From: Actinomycetota bacterium
GTDB taxonomy: Bacteria > Actinomycetota > Thermoleophilia > Gaiellales > Gaiellaceae
Assembly: GCA_013696595.1 (NCBI GenBank)
Contig: JACCYG010000017.1
Coordinates: 1 to 18,112 of the forward strand
DNA: 18,112 bases
Direction: 5' to 3'
This document shows positions 6,758-13,415 of this stretch, in pieces (within the stretch, counting starts at the first letter, position 1; every line of letters starts with the position of its first letter). Under the pieces are notes generated by a model. That model had not been told where the DNA came from. It did not search any database and was given only the letters and a program-made list of their open reading frames with translations. The position numbers were made by a program, and so were the translations under genes.

Positions 6758-9700
6758 CCGTCGAGGCACCCAACCGCGAGCAGCTCGCGGCGATCGACGA
6801 GCCGGGCGTCGTCTTCGTCTCCGCCGGGGCCGGAACGGGGAAGACGACCGTCCTCGTCGAGCGCTTCGTGAAGGCAGTGTGCGAGCGCGGTCTCTCGATC
6901 GAGTCCGTGCTCGTGATCACGTACACGGAGCGCGCCGCGGGAGAGCTGCGGACCCGGATCCGCGAGCGTCTGATCGCGCTCGCGCGCCACGACCTCGCGC
7001 GCGAGATCGACCGCGCGTGGGTCTCGACGATCCACGGTTTCTGCGCGCGCCTTCTCCGGAGCCACCCCTTCGAGGCCGGCCTCGATCCGCACTTCCGCGT
7101 GCTCGACGAGGCACAGGCACGCGTTCTTCGCTCGGAGGCGTTCGAAGAGGCGCTCACCGAGTTCTGTGCGGGCCGCGATCCGGAACGGCTGCGCCTGCTC
7201 GCCACCTACGGGGCGGCGCGGCTCGGGACGATGCTCGCCGGCGTCTACGAGCGTCTTCGCTCGGCGGGCCGGCCGCTGGAGCTTGCCGCGGCGGAACGAA
7301 GCGGTCTCGAGGATGCGATCGCTCAGCTGCGCGAGACCTCCGCGGTCGCGCTCGAGCTCCACGGCGCGGCCAATCCCGAGGGACGCGCGCTCGTCGAGCG
7401 GGCGGTCGAGCTCGTCACGCCGGCGCCGGCGCCTGCGCCCGACCGTCTCCTCGACCTCACCGACCTCCGGGTGGTCGGCCCCGATGCGGAAAGCTTCGCC
7501 TCGTACGGCGATGCGCTCGCCGCCGTCGAGAGCGCGGCCCTCGACGAGGTCGCGCGCCGCGACCGAGATCTGCTCCAGGCCGTCCTGCAGGCCTTCGACG
7601 CGACCTACCGCGAGGCCAAGGCACGCGAATCGGCGGTGGATTTCGAGGACCTTCAGCTTCGGGCGCGCGATCTGCTCACGCAGAACGAGTCGGTGCGCGA
7701 GCGAGCGCGCTGGCGCTTCCGCTCGATCATGGTCGACGAGTTTCAGGACACGAACCGGCTTCAGTGCGAGCTGATCGACGAGCTCGCGTGCGAGGAGCTC
7801 TTCTTCGTCGGCGACGAGTTTCAGTCGATCTACCGGTTCCGGCACGCAGACGTCGAGGTCTTCCGTGAGCGGCGTGAGTCCACCGCGGGTGTGCTGGCGC
7901 TCACGCAGAACTACCGTTCCCGCCCGGAGATCCTGTCCGTGATCAACCATCTCTTCGGCACCGAGTTCGGAGGCGGGTACGAGCCGCTCGTCGCCGCCGG
8001 GCGATTTCCCGAGCCGAGCTTCGGGCCTGGAGTGGAGCTACTCGTCACGGACAAGTCCGTGTACAGGGGCACGCCGGTCCACTGGCGCTTTGCCGAGGCC
8101 CGGCACGTCGCGCGGCGCGTCCGCGGGCTCGTCGACGCAGGGGAGTGCACGCCCGGCGAGGTCGTCCTTCTCTTCACGGCCGGAACGGATGCCGAGCGCT
8201 ACGAGGAGGCACTCCGCTCCGAAGGCCTTCCGACCTACCGCGCGGCCGGACGGGGCTATTTCGGACAGCAGCAGGTTGCCGACCTGGTCGCGTACCTCCG
8301 CCTCATCCACAACCGCTACGACGACGAGGCGCTCGTCGCCGTCCTCGCCTCGCCGTTCGTCGGCGTCTCGAACGACGCTCTCGTGCTGCTTCGCCGCGCG
8401 GCCGGCCGCCGGCCGCTCTTCTCCGGGCTCGAGCGCGAGCTTCCCGGCGAGCTCGGGCCGCGCGACCGGCGCTTGTTTGAGGCGTTTCGCCAGCGGTACG
8501 AGCGGCTCACGCGCACGAGCGAGCGCGCCGGGCTCGAGCGGCTCTGTGACCGGATCGTGACCGAGCACGATTACGACCTCGCGGTGCTCGCGCGCTGGGA
8601 CGGGAGGCGTCGCTACGCGAACCTGCGCAAGCTCGCGCGTCTTGCGCGCTCGTACGAGGAGCTGCGCGGGCCGGACATCGAGGGATTCGTCCGCTTCCTG
8701 CGCGACCAGGAGGCGGCAGGCGCGAAGGAGGTCGAGGCGGCCGCCGAAGAGGAGGGAGCCGACGCCGTCCGGCTCCTCACCGTCCACGGCGCCAAAGGTC
8801 TCGAGTTCAAGGTCGTGGTCCTCGCCGACGCGGGACGGACGCCGCCGTCGCCCTCTCCGGACGAGATTCTCTGCCTTCCGGACGGCCGCTTCGGCTTCCG
8901 CGTCGTCAATCCCGCGACCGGGAAGCGGACGGGCGCGTTCGGCTGGGAGGAGGTGCGGGAGGCTGAGCGTTCAGCGGACCAGGCCGAGAACCGCCGTCTG
9001 CTCTACGTCGCGATGACGCGCGCGATCGACCGACTGATCATCTCGGGTGCAGTCGACCCCGGCACCCGGCGCGATGGTGAAGCGCCCCTCCGCTGGATCC
9101 TGAGTCGACTCGAGCTCGACCTGGGCGGGAACGGGCCCGCCGAGATCGAGCGCGGGGAGGCGCGCGTTCTTCTGCGCGTCGACCGCGGCGGAGATGCCGA
9201 GAAGGACGAGGAGCGCGCGCCGGCGGGCGAGTCGCAGCTCCAGCTCTTCACGCCGATGAACGGCGGGGCCTCCCGGCAGGCGCCAGAGCTTCCAGAGCTC
9301 CTTCCGGTGCCGGTTCCTCCGACGCACAGGATCCAGAGCCTCTCGTACAGCGCGCTCGCGCTCTACTCCCGGTGCTCGTACCGCTTCTACGCGGAGCGGA
9401 TCATCGGCCTGTCGCCCGCGGATGCTGCGGGAACTCCCGGCGCGACCGAGGGCCTCGCCGCGACCGAGCTCGGCGACGCCGTGCATGTTCTCCTCGAAAC
9501 CGATACCGCCCTCGAGGAGGCACGAGAGCAGGTACTTCGCCGCTACCCGGGTGCGACCGTGGACGACCTCGCCCGCGTCGACGGTCTCGTCCGAGCCTGG
9601 CGCGAGTCGCCCCTCGCGGGCCGACTTGCGGCACTCGATGGTGTGCGGCAGGAACTCTCGTTCGCGTTCGAGCACGACGGCGTGCTCCTGCACGGCCGGT

Positions 9701-10083
9701 TTGACGTCTTTCACGTCGCCGGCGGCCGAGCGCTCGTCGTCGACTACAAGACGAATCGGCTCGACGAGAGCTCGCCCGAGCAGACGGTGGAGGCCGAGTA
9801 CGTCCTGCAGCGGCTCGTCTATGCGCTCGCGGCCCTTCGCGCGGGCGCGCAGGAGGCCGAGGTCGCATACGTCTTTCTCGAGCGCCCCGACGAGGTGGTC
9901 ATGGCGACGTTTACGCGTGATGACGTCTCTGCGCTCGAGGCCGAGCTTTCGAAAGCGATCCGCACGATTCAGGAAGGGGACTTTCGCCCGACGCCGAGCG
10001 AGTTCGTCTGTCCGGGCTGCCCGGCGCTCGACGTCGTCTGCGCCGGCCCGCGCCTGCTCGCGCCTGCTTTCGACGGCGCGTAG
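6754..10083 (+). CDS. addA: AddA-like UvrD-family helicase-nuclease
   Basis: A 1109-residue SF1A helicase fused to a RecB-type nuclease, the motor partner of the preceding gene. Motifs seen: Walker A SAGAGTGKTT (23-32, Lys30); motif II VDEFQDTN (327-334); motif III VGDEFQSIYRFR (352-363); motif IV QNYRSR; motif V TVHGAKGLEF (676-685); motif VI LLYVAMTRA (749-757, Arg756). The nuclease has GRFD (981-984) and VVDYKTN (995-1001, Asp997, Lys999), then QRLVYALAAL. It also carries Cys874 plus Cys1086, Cys1089 and Cys1096, a four-cysteine iron-sulfur signature that Bacillus AddA lacks. The ATG at 6754 overlaps the upstream TGA. The complex would unwind and trim broken DNA ends before RecA loading. 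The reading frame stays open far upstream of 6754, but that part only shadows addB. Confidence 0.9.
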   Translation: MTVEAPNREQLAAIDEPGVVFVSAGAGTGKTTVLVERFVKAVCERGLSIESVLVITYTERAAGELRTRIRERLIALARHDLAREIDRAWVSTIHGFCARLLRSHPFEAGLDPHFRVLDEAQARVLRSEAFEEALTEFCAGRDPERLRLLATYGAARLGTMLAGVYERLRSAGRPLELAAAERSGLEDAIAQLRETSAVALELHGAANPEGRALVERAVELVTPAPAPAPDRLLDLTDLRVVGPDAESFASYGDALAAVESAALDEVARRDRDLLQAVLQAFDATYREAKARESAVDFEDLQLRARDLLTQNESVRERARWRFRSIMVDEFQDTNRLQCELIDELACEELFFVGDEFQSIYRFRHADVEVFRERRESTAGVLALTQNYRSRPEILSVINHLFGTEFGGGYEPLVAAGRFPEPSFGPGVELLVTDKSVYRGTPVHWRFAEARHVARRVRGLVDAGECTPGEVVLLFTAGTDAERYEEALRSEGLPTYRAAGRGYFGQQQVADLVAYLRLIHNRYDDEALVAVLASPFVGVSNDALVLLRRAAGRRPLFSGLERELPGELGPRDRRLFEAFRQRYERLTRTSERAGLERLCDRIVTEHDYDLAVLARWDGRRRYANLRKLARLARSYEELRGPDIEGFVRFLRDQEAAGAKEVEAAAEEEGADAVRLLTVHGAKGLEFKVVVLADAGRTPPSPSPDEILCLPDGRFGFRVVNPATGKRTGAFGWEEVREAERSADQAENRRLLYVAMTRAIDRLIISGAVDPGTRRDGEAPLRWILSRLELDLGGNGPAEIERGEARVLLRVDRGGDAEKDEERAPAGESQLQLFTPMNGGASRQAPELPELLPVPVPPTHRIQSLSYSALALYSRCSYRFYAERIIGLSPADAAGTPGATEGLAATELGDAVHVLLETDTALEEAREQVLRRYPGATVDDLARVDGLVRAWRESPLAGRLAALDGVRQELSFAFEHDGVLLHGRFDVFHVAGGRALVVDYKTNRLDESSPEQTVEAEYVLQRLVYALAALRAGAQEAEVAYVFLERPDEVVMATFTRDDVSALEAELSKAIRTIQEGDFRPTPSEFVCPGCPALDVVCAGPRLLAPAFDGA

Positions 10084-10094
10084 GCTCGCGCGCG

Positions 10095-10567
10095 ATGTTC
10101 ACGCGGTCGGCCGAGCTCTACGACGCCGTCTACGGCTTCAAGGACTACGTCGCCGAAGCCGGAAACCTCCATGCGCTGATCCAGGCGCGTGCCCCGGGGG
10201 CGGCGACGCTTCTCGACGTCGCAACAGCATCGGCTACGCGAGGACGCGGGAGAGGCTCGGGAGCGCTGGAGCGGCGTTGGCTGCGCACGTCGCGCCGGGC
10301 GGAGTCCACGCGCTCTTCGTAGACGAGGAGGAGCTGAAGATCGTCCGAATGAACACGAGCACACCGGCCGTCGACAACGTGACGACGCTCGAGTTCCACT
10401 ACCTCGTCGGGCGCACGACCGGCGTCGAGTACTTCACCGAGCAGCACGAGCTCGGGGTGTTCTCCCACGACGACTATGTGAGCGCGTTCGAGGACGCCGG
10501 GCTCGAGGTGGAGCACGATCCCGAGGGCCTCATGGGGCGTGGGCTCTACATCGGCCGTGGCTCGTAG
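10095..10567 (+). pseudogene. Deletion-damaged class I SAM-dependent methyltransferase
   Basis: The first 42 residues (MFTRSAELYDAVYGFKDY... to LLDV) match the start of a common actinobacterial class I methyltransferase family. After GACGTCGC (10215-10222) the sequence jumps, in another frame, to NSIGYARTRERL (from 10223) and continues to GLMGRGLYIGRG with a TAG at 10565-10567. The glycine-rich SAM motif that should follow LLDVA (CGTG...) and the next 60-odd residues are missing. A second, in-frame gap lies near 10304, where 'PGGV' runs straight into 'HALFVDEEEL', skipping the usual 'LVVEPW' strand. The product cannot bind SAM and the halves are out of frame, so this is a remnant. An intact copy would be about 240 residues. 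It sits between addA and nth, overlapping the nth start. Family recognition is from memory of its motifs; an assembly error is the alternative. Confidence 0.75.
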
Positions 10568-11225
10568 CTACCTCTACGAAGCTCGAAAACGGGTCGGCCC
10601 GAAACGTGCGCGGGTGCGGCCTATCATCGAGCGGCTCGCGGCCGAGCATCCAGACGCGGTGATCGCGCTTCGGTTTCGAAACGATCTCGAGCTTCTCGTC
10701 TCGGTTCTCCTGTCCGCGCAGACGACGGACGTCACGGTCAACCGCGTGACCGAGCGGCTGTTCGAGAAGTACCGACGGCCCGCGGACTACCTGGCCGTTC
10801 CGCTGGAGGAGCTCGAGCGAGACATTCGTCCGACAGGAACCTTTCGCCAGAAAGCGCGGAACCTTCGTGGCGCGATGACCCGGCTGATCGAAGAGTTCGA
10901 CGGCGAGGTCCCGCTCGCGCTCGAGGAACTGGTTCGCCTGCCGGGTGTCGGCCGCAAGACGGCGAACGTGGTTGCGACCGAGCGGGGCGCGACCCAGGGG
11001 ATCGTCGTCGACACGCACGTGCGCCGGCTTTCGCAGCGGCTCGGCTTCACGCGCCGCGAGGATCCCGCGAAGATCGAAGGAGATCTCGAGAGGCTCGTTC
11101 CTCGCGAGGACTGGGCTCGTTTCCCGCATCTTCTGATTTGGCACGGGCGTCGCGTCTGCATCGCGCGCGCCCCGCGCTGCGCCGACTGCGTCGTGAGCGA
11201 TCTCTGCCCGGCCAGCCGCGTCTAG
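10557..11225 (+). CDS. nth: Endonuclease III (DNA glycosylase/AP lyase)
   Basis: A 222-residue base-excision-repair enzyme that removes oxidised pyrimidines and cleaves at abasic sites. The helix-hairpin-helix is LPGVGRKTANVV, with catalytic Lys134, followed by VVDTHVRRLSQRLG with Asp152; their 18-residue spacing equals that of Lys120 and Asp138 in E. coli Nth. The C-terminus has the [4Fe-4S] loop C-x6-C-x2-C-x5-C at Cys201, 208, 211 and 217. Residues ELLVSVLLSAQTTD are the family's N-terminal signature. The GTG at 10557 is preferred; GTG 10539 in the same frame is possible and neither has a strong ribosome binding site. The start lies inside the tail of the broken methyltransferase, so the pair was probably translationally coupled before the damage. 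Confidence 0.93.
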   Translation: MARSYLYEARKRVGPKRARVRPIIERLAAEHPDAVIALRFRNDLELLVSVLLSAQTTDVTVNRVTERLFEKYRRPADYLAVPLEELERDIRPTGTFRQKARNLRGAMTRLIEEFDGEVPLALEELVRLPGVGRKTANVVATERGATQGIVVDTHVRRLSQRLGFTRREDPAKIEGDLERLVPREDWARFPHLLIWHGRRVCIARAPRCADCVVSDLCPASRV

Positions 11226-11321
11226 CGCTTCAATGCGCAGATGACCGCCTAGCGCCGAAATCGTCGCGCTGTGTTTGCCCTTTCGGCACAGTTTGCGCGG
11301 GACGCGCGACGAATCCCGGCG

Positions 11322-11327
11322 TACGCT
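11322..11327 (+). promoter_or_regulatory. -10 element of a probable leaderless promoter
   Basis: TACGCT (TANNNT) ends 7 bases before the ATG at 11335, the same spacing as at the addB-like gene, and no ribosome binding site lies between. No convincing -35 is visible at the normal distance; TTGCGC at 11293-11298 is too far away. Confidence 0.4.
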
Positions 11328-11334
11328 CGAGTTC

Positions 11335-11667
11335 ATGCGTGCGGTCGACCTCGCGCTCTACGCAGACATCCTCGCGGCGAAGACCTCGACCCTCGCGGCG
11401 CAGCTCGAACGGGCCCGCGACTCGCTCCGTCAGGCGGCGATCGAGCGGGAAGCGCGACGATCGATCGACGAGGCGACGATCGAGCGACTCGAGCGATTGG
11501 GTGTCCTCACCCGAGCCGAGCCGCGCGGTCAGCGCGCCGACATCGCTCAACTGGTGGCCGATCTCGCGGCGCTCGAGGAGCTTCAAGCCTGGGTCGAGTC
11601 GAGGCTCTTCGCTGCCCGGGAGGAGAGCTTGGCGGCCGACTCGAGCGTGCTCCGCGACGTCGGTTAG
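11335..11667 (+). CDS. Small conserved helical protein of unknown function
   Basis: A 110-residue, charged, probably all-helical protein. Residues 1-60 (MRAVDLALYADILAAK, then an Arg/Glu/Ala-rich heptad-like stretch) look like an antiparallel coiled-coil; residues 75-100 form a second amphipathic helix. I recognise a recurring actinobacterial hypothetical ('VDLALYAD.LA') but know no function for it. The ATG at 11335 is chosen for the matching family start and the -10 element 7 bases upstream; the frame is open further upstream but has no ribosome binding site there. Its stop shares TTAG (11664-11667) with the stop of the convergent PAS gene, so antisense effects at the 3' ends are possible. 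Confidence 0.6.
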   Translation: MRAVDLALYADILAAKTSTLAAQLERARDSLRQAAIEREARRSIDEATIERLERLGVLTRAEPRGQRADIAQLVADLAALEELQAWVESRLFAAREESLAADSSVLRDVG

Positions 11668-12110
11668 CGCGGGCTCAGCGCGACGAGTAGGCCTCCGTCC
11701 TCGTCGTAGGCCGGAAAAAAATCGACTTTGACGTTCTTCCTCAGGCCTGAGCGCGTCCGGAGCGCAAGCACCTGGCCTAGCTGGCGGACGCCCCACTCGA
11801 GGGCGACCTCCGCGGGATTCGGCCCATCTCCGTTACCGCTGATCCCGAAAACGTCGATCACGTCGTGGCCGAGCAGCTCGGCCTCTTTGAAGCCGGTCAG
11901 CTCGAAGACGCCGCGGCCGCTCGCAAGGACGCGCCGCGTACGGTCGCAGACGACGAACGCCGTCGTGGGACCGGGATAGTAGTCGTCCATGAGCTCGAAG
12001 AGAAAGCCGAAACCGCAGTTCGCGCACCCGACGGCCTGGTGAGTCAGGCCGTCGCGACGATCGTCGTCGATCGCCCGCCGTCGGCAGTTCGGGCAGATGA
12101 AATACGGCAC
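11664..12110 (-). CDS. Zinc-ribbon plus single PAS-domain sensor protein
   Basis: A 148-residue protein. The N-terminus has two CxxC pairs (Cys6/Cys9 and Cys29/Cys32), a zinc ribbon. Residues 47-146 form one PAS domain: TTAFVVCDRTRRVLASGRG, FELTGFKEAELLGHDVIDVFG (the usual 'G....E..G.....' turn) and ALRTRSGLRKNVKVDFFPAYDEDG (the last strands). There is no output domain (no kinase, GGDEF or HTH), so it would have to signal by protein or nucleic-acid contact through the zinc ribbon. Ligand is unknown; redox or small-molecule sensing is plausible. The GTG at 12110 has a TAGCAT -10 only 6 bases upstream, so it may be leaderless. It lies downstream of, and in line with, trxB, with 186 bases between them. 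Confidence 0.75.
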   Translation of the reverse strand: MPYFICPNCRRRAIDDDRRDGLTHQAVGCANCGFGFLFELMDDYYPGPTTAFVVCDRTRRVLASGRGVFELTGFKEAELLGHDVIDVFGISGNGDGPNPAEVALEWGVRQLGQVLALRTRSGLRKNVKVDFFPAYDEDGGLLVALSPR

Positions 12111-12116
12111 CCCACG

Positions 12117-12122
12117 ATGCTA
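12117..12122 (-). promoter_or_regulatory. -10 element of a probable leaderless promoter (PAS gene)
   Basis: On the minus strand, TAGCAT lies 6 bases before the GTG start of the PAS gene, and the gap (CGTGGG) is too short for a working ribosome binding site. No clear -35 is seen. It implies that the PAS gene can be transcribed apart from trxB. Confidence 0.4.
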
Positions 12123-12166
12123 GCGACGCGCTACGACCCTCCGGACCATCCACGCGCCGGACCACA

Positions 12167-12185
12167 TCCCCACCCTGGGTGGGGA
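12167..12185. repeat. 19-bp perfect palindrome, candidate operator
   Basis: TCCCCACCC (12167-12175), a single T, then GGGTGGGGA (12177-12185): every base of the 9-base arms pairs. The centre is too tight for a natural hairpin without opening the inner pairs, and no T-run follows on either strand, so a protein-binding dyad is more likely than a terminator. It lies 57 bases upstream of the PAS start, about 45 bases upstream of its -10, in the trxB-PAS gap. Confidence 0.5.
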
Positions 12186-12234
12186 CCGATCCACCCACCA
12201 CCCGGTTTCAGCGTACCGCCGAACAACGCCCGTG

Positions 12235-12275
12235 TGTGTCACGAGCTGTGTCGACTCCGAGCCGAGGTGTGTCGA
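12235..12275. repeat. Short direct repeats TGTGTC(GA)
   Basis: TGTGTCGA occurs at 12247-12254 and 12268-12275, exactly 21 bases (two helical turns) apart, and a third, partial copy TGTGTCA occurs at 12235-12241. They lie between the trxB stop and the palindrome. They could be regulator contacts, but repeats this short may be chance. Confidence 0.25.
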
Positions 12276-12296
12276 TCTTGCGCGGACGCCGCTCAG

Positions 12297-13292
12297 CTAC
12301 CAGTTTTGCGGCGTCGCGAGCGCTTCGTCAGCGACCAAGGGCCGTTCGACGCCGCCTTCGAGGTCGGCGAGGAAGCGCTCGGCGTCCAGGGCCGCCTGGC
12401 AGCCCGTGCCTGCCGCCGTGACGGCCTGCCGGTAGACGTGATCCTGGACGTCGCCTGCGGCGAAAACACCCGGGACGTTCGTCTCCGTCGTCTTTCCCCG
12501 CGTCTCGATATAGCCGCCGACGTCCATGTCGATCTGGCCGCGGAAGAGGGCCGTCGACGGATCGTGGCCGATCGCGACGAAAAACCCATCGGCCGGAATC
12601 TCAGTGGTCTCCTCGGTCCGGAGGTTGCGAATAGCCGCCCCTGTCACTCGGCCCTCGTCGGCGCCGAGGACATCCTCGACGGCGGAGTCGAGCACGAACT
12701 CGATCCTTTCGTTCGCACGCGCACGGTCGACCATGATCGGCGACGCGCGGAATTCGTCGCGGCGGTGGACGACCGTGACCTTCGTCGCGAACTTCGTGAG
12801 GAAGATCGCTTCCTCCATCGCCGAATCTCCGCCGCCGACGACCACGACCTCCTTGTCGCGGAAGAACGCGGCATCACACACGGCGCAGTACGAGACGCCG
12901 GCGCCCTGGAGCTTCTGCTCGGACTCGAGGCCGAGCTGCCGCGCGACCGCGCCGGTCGCGATGATGACCGTTTCCGAGTGGTATTCCTCATCGCCGACCC
13001 AGAAGCGGAAGGGGCGCTCCGAGAAGTCGACTCGCGTCACGTCGTCCGTGATGAACTCCGCGCCGAAGCGCTCCGCCTGGGCTCGGAACTCCTGCATCAT
13101 CTGCGGCCCGAGAACACCATCGGGATAACCCGGATAGTTTTCGACGTCGCTCGTGATCATCAACTGGCCGCCCCAGGCGAACCCTTCGATCACCAGCGGA
13201 GTCAGGTTGGCACGGGCGGTGTAGAGCGCAGCCGTGTAACCGGCGGGCCCTCCGCCGATGATGGTGACTTTCCGGATATCGCTTTCGATCAT
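12297..13292 (-). CDS. trxB: Thioredoxin reductase
   Basis: A 331-residue low-molecular-weight thioredoxin reductase that uses NADPH and FAD to reduce thioredoxin in the cytoplasm. Seen: FAD motif GGGPAGYTAALYTAR (13-27); WGGQLMITSDVENYPG (40-55), the conserved FAD/flavin loop; redox-active CAVC (Cys136, Cys139); NADPH motif VVGGGDSAMEEA (151-162) with HRRDEFRAS from 176, whose arginines fit NADPH preference; and GVFAAGDVQD near the C-terminus. ATG 13292 is supported by GAGGAG (plus-strand 13301-13306) 8 bases away. Length is normal for the family. A thioredoxin gene does not follow it, unlike many actinobacterial trxB-trxA pairs. It is divergent from the baeRF gene, with 123 bases between. 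Confidence 0.95.
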   Translation of the reverse strand: MIESDIRKVTIIGGGPAGYTAALYTARANLTPLVIEGFAWGGQLMITSDVENYPGYPDGVLGPQMMQEFRAQAERFGAEFITDDVTRVDFSERPFRFWVGDEEYHSETVIIATGAVARQLGLESEQKLQGAGVSYCAVCDAAFFRDKEVVVVGGGDSAMEEAIFLTKFATKVTVVHRRDEFRASPIMVDRARANERIEFVLDSAVEDVLGADEGRVTGAAIRNLRTEETTEIPADGFFVAIGHDPSTALFRGQIDMDVGGYIETRGKTTETNVPGVFAAGDVQDHVYRQAVTAAGTGCQAALDAERFLADLEGGVERPLVADEALATPQNW

Positions 13293-13300
13293 GCGGATTG

Positions 13301-13306
13301 CTCCTC
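13301..13306 (-). promoter_or_regulatory. Ribosome binding site of trxB
   Basis: The minus strand reads GAGGAG 8 bases before the ATG at 13292, an ideal distance. It selects this ATG over longer in-frame extensions reaching 13400. In the 123-base divergent gap I could not assign a convincing promoter for either gene. Confidence 0.7.
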
Positions 13307-13415
13307 GATATTCAACGCCCTGCTTGGGCCCTCTCGCTAGGAATAAACGACGAGGCGGGGCAAATGTTTCCGATCGTGTACCTTCTTCGCCCGGCGGCAA
13401 AGGATAGCGAGGAGC

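Noticed and set aside
5420..6769. 449-codon minus-strand frame inside addB
   Set aside because: It mirrors the addB nuclease region and has no recognisable domain.
12191..12203. Possible G-quadruplex (minus strand GGGTGGTGGGTGG)
   Set aside because: At best a two-layer quadruplex, which is weak and frequent in GC-rich DNA.
11865..13340. Long open frame of 491 codons on the plus strand
   Set aside because: It is antisense to trxB and the PAS gene, has no family-like motifs, and arises from the GC-rich codon bias.
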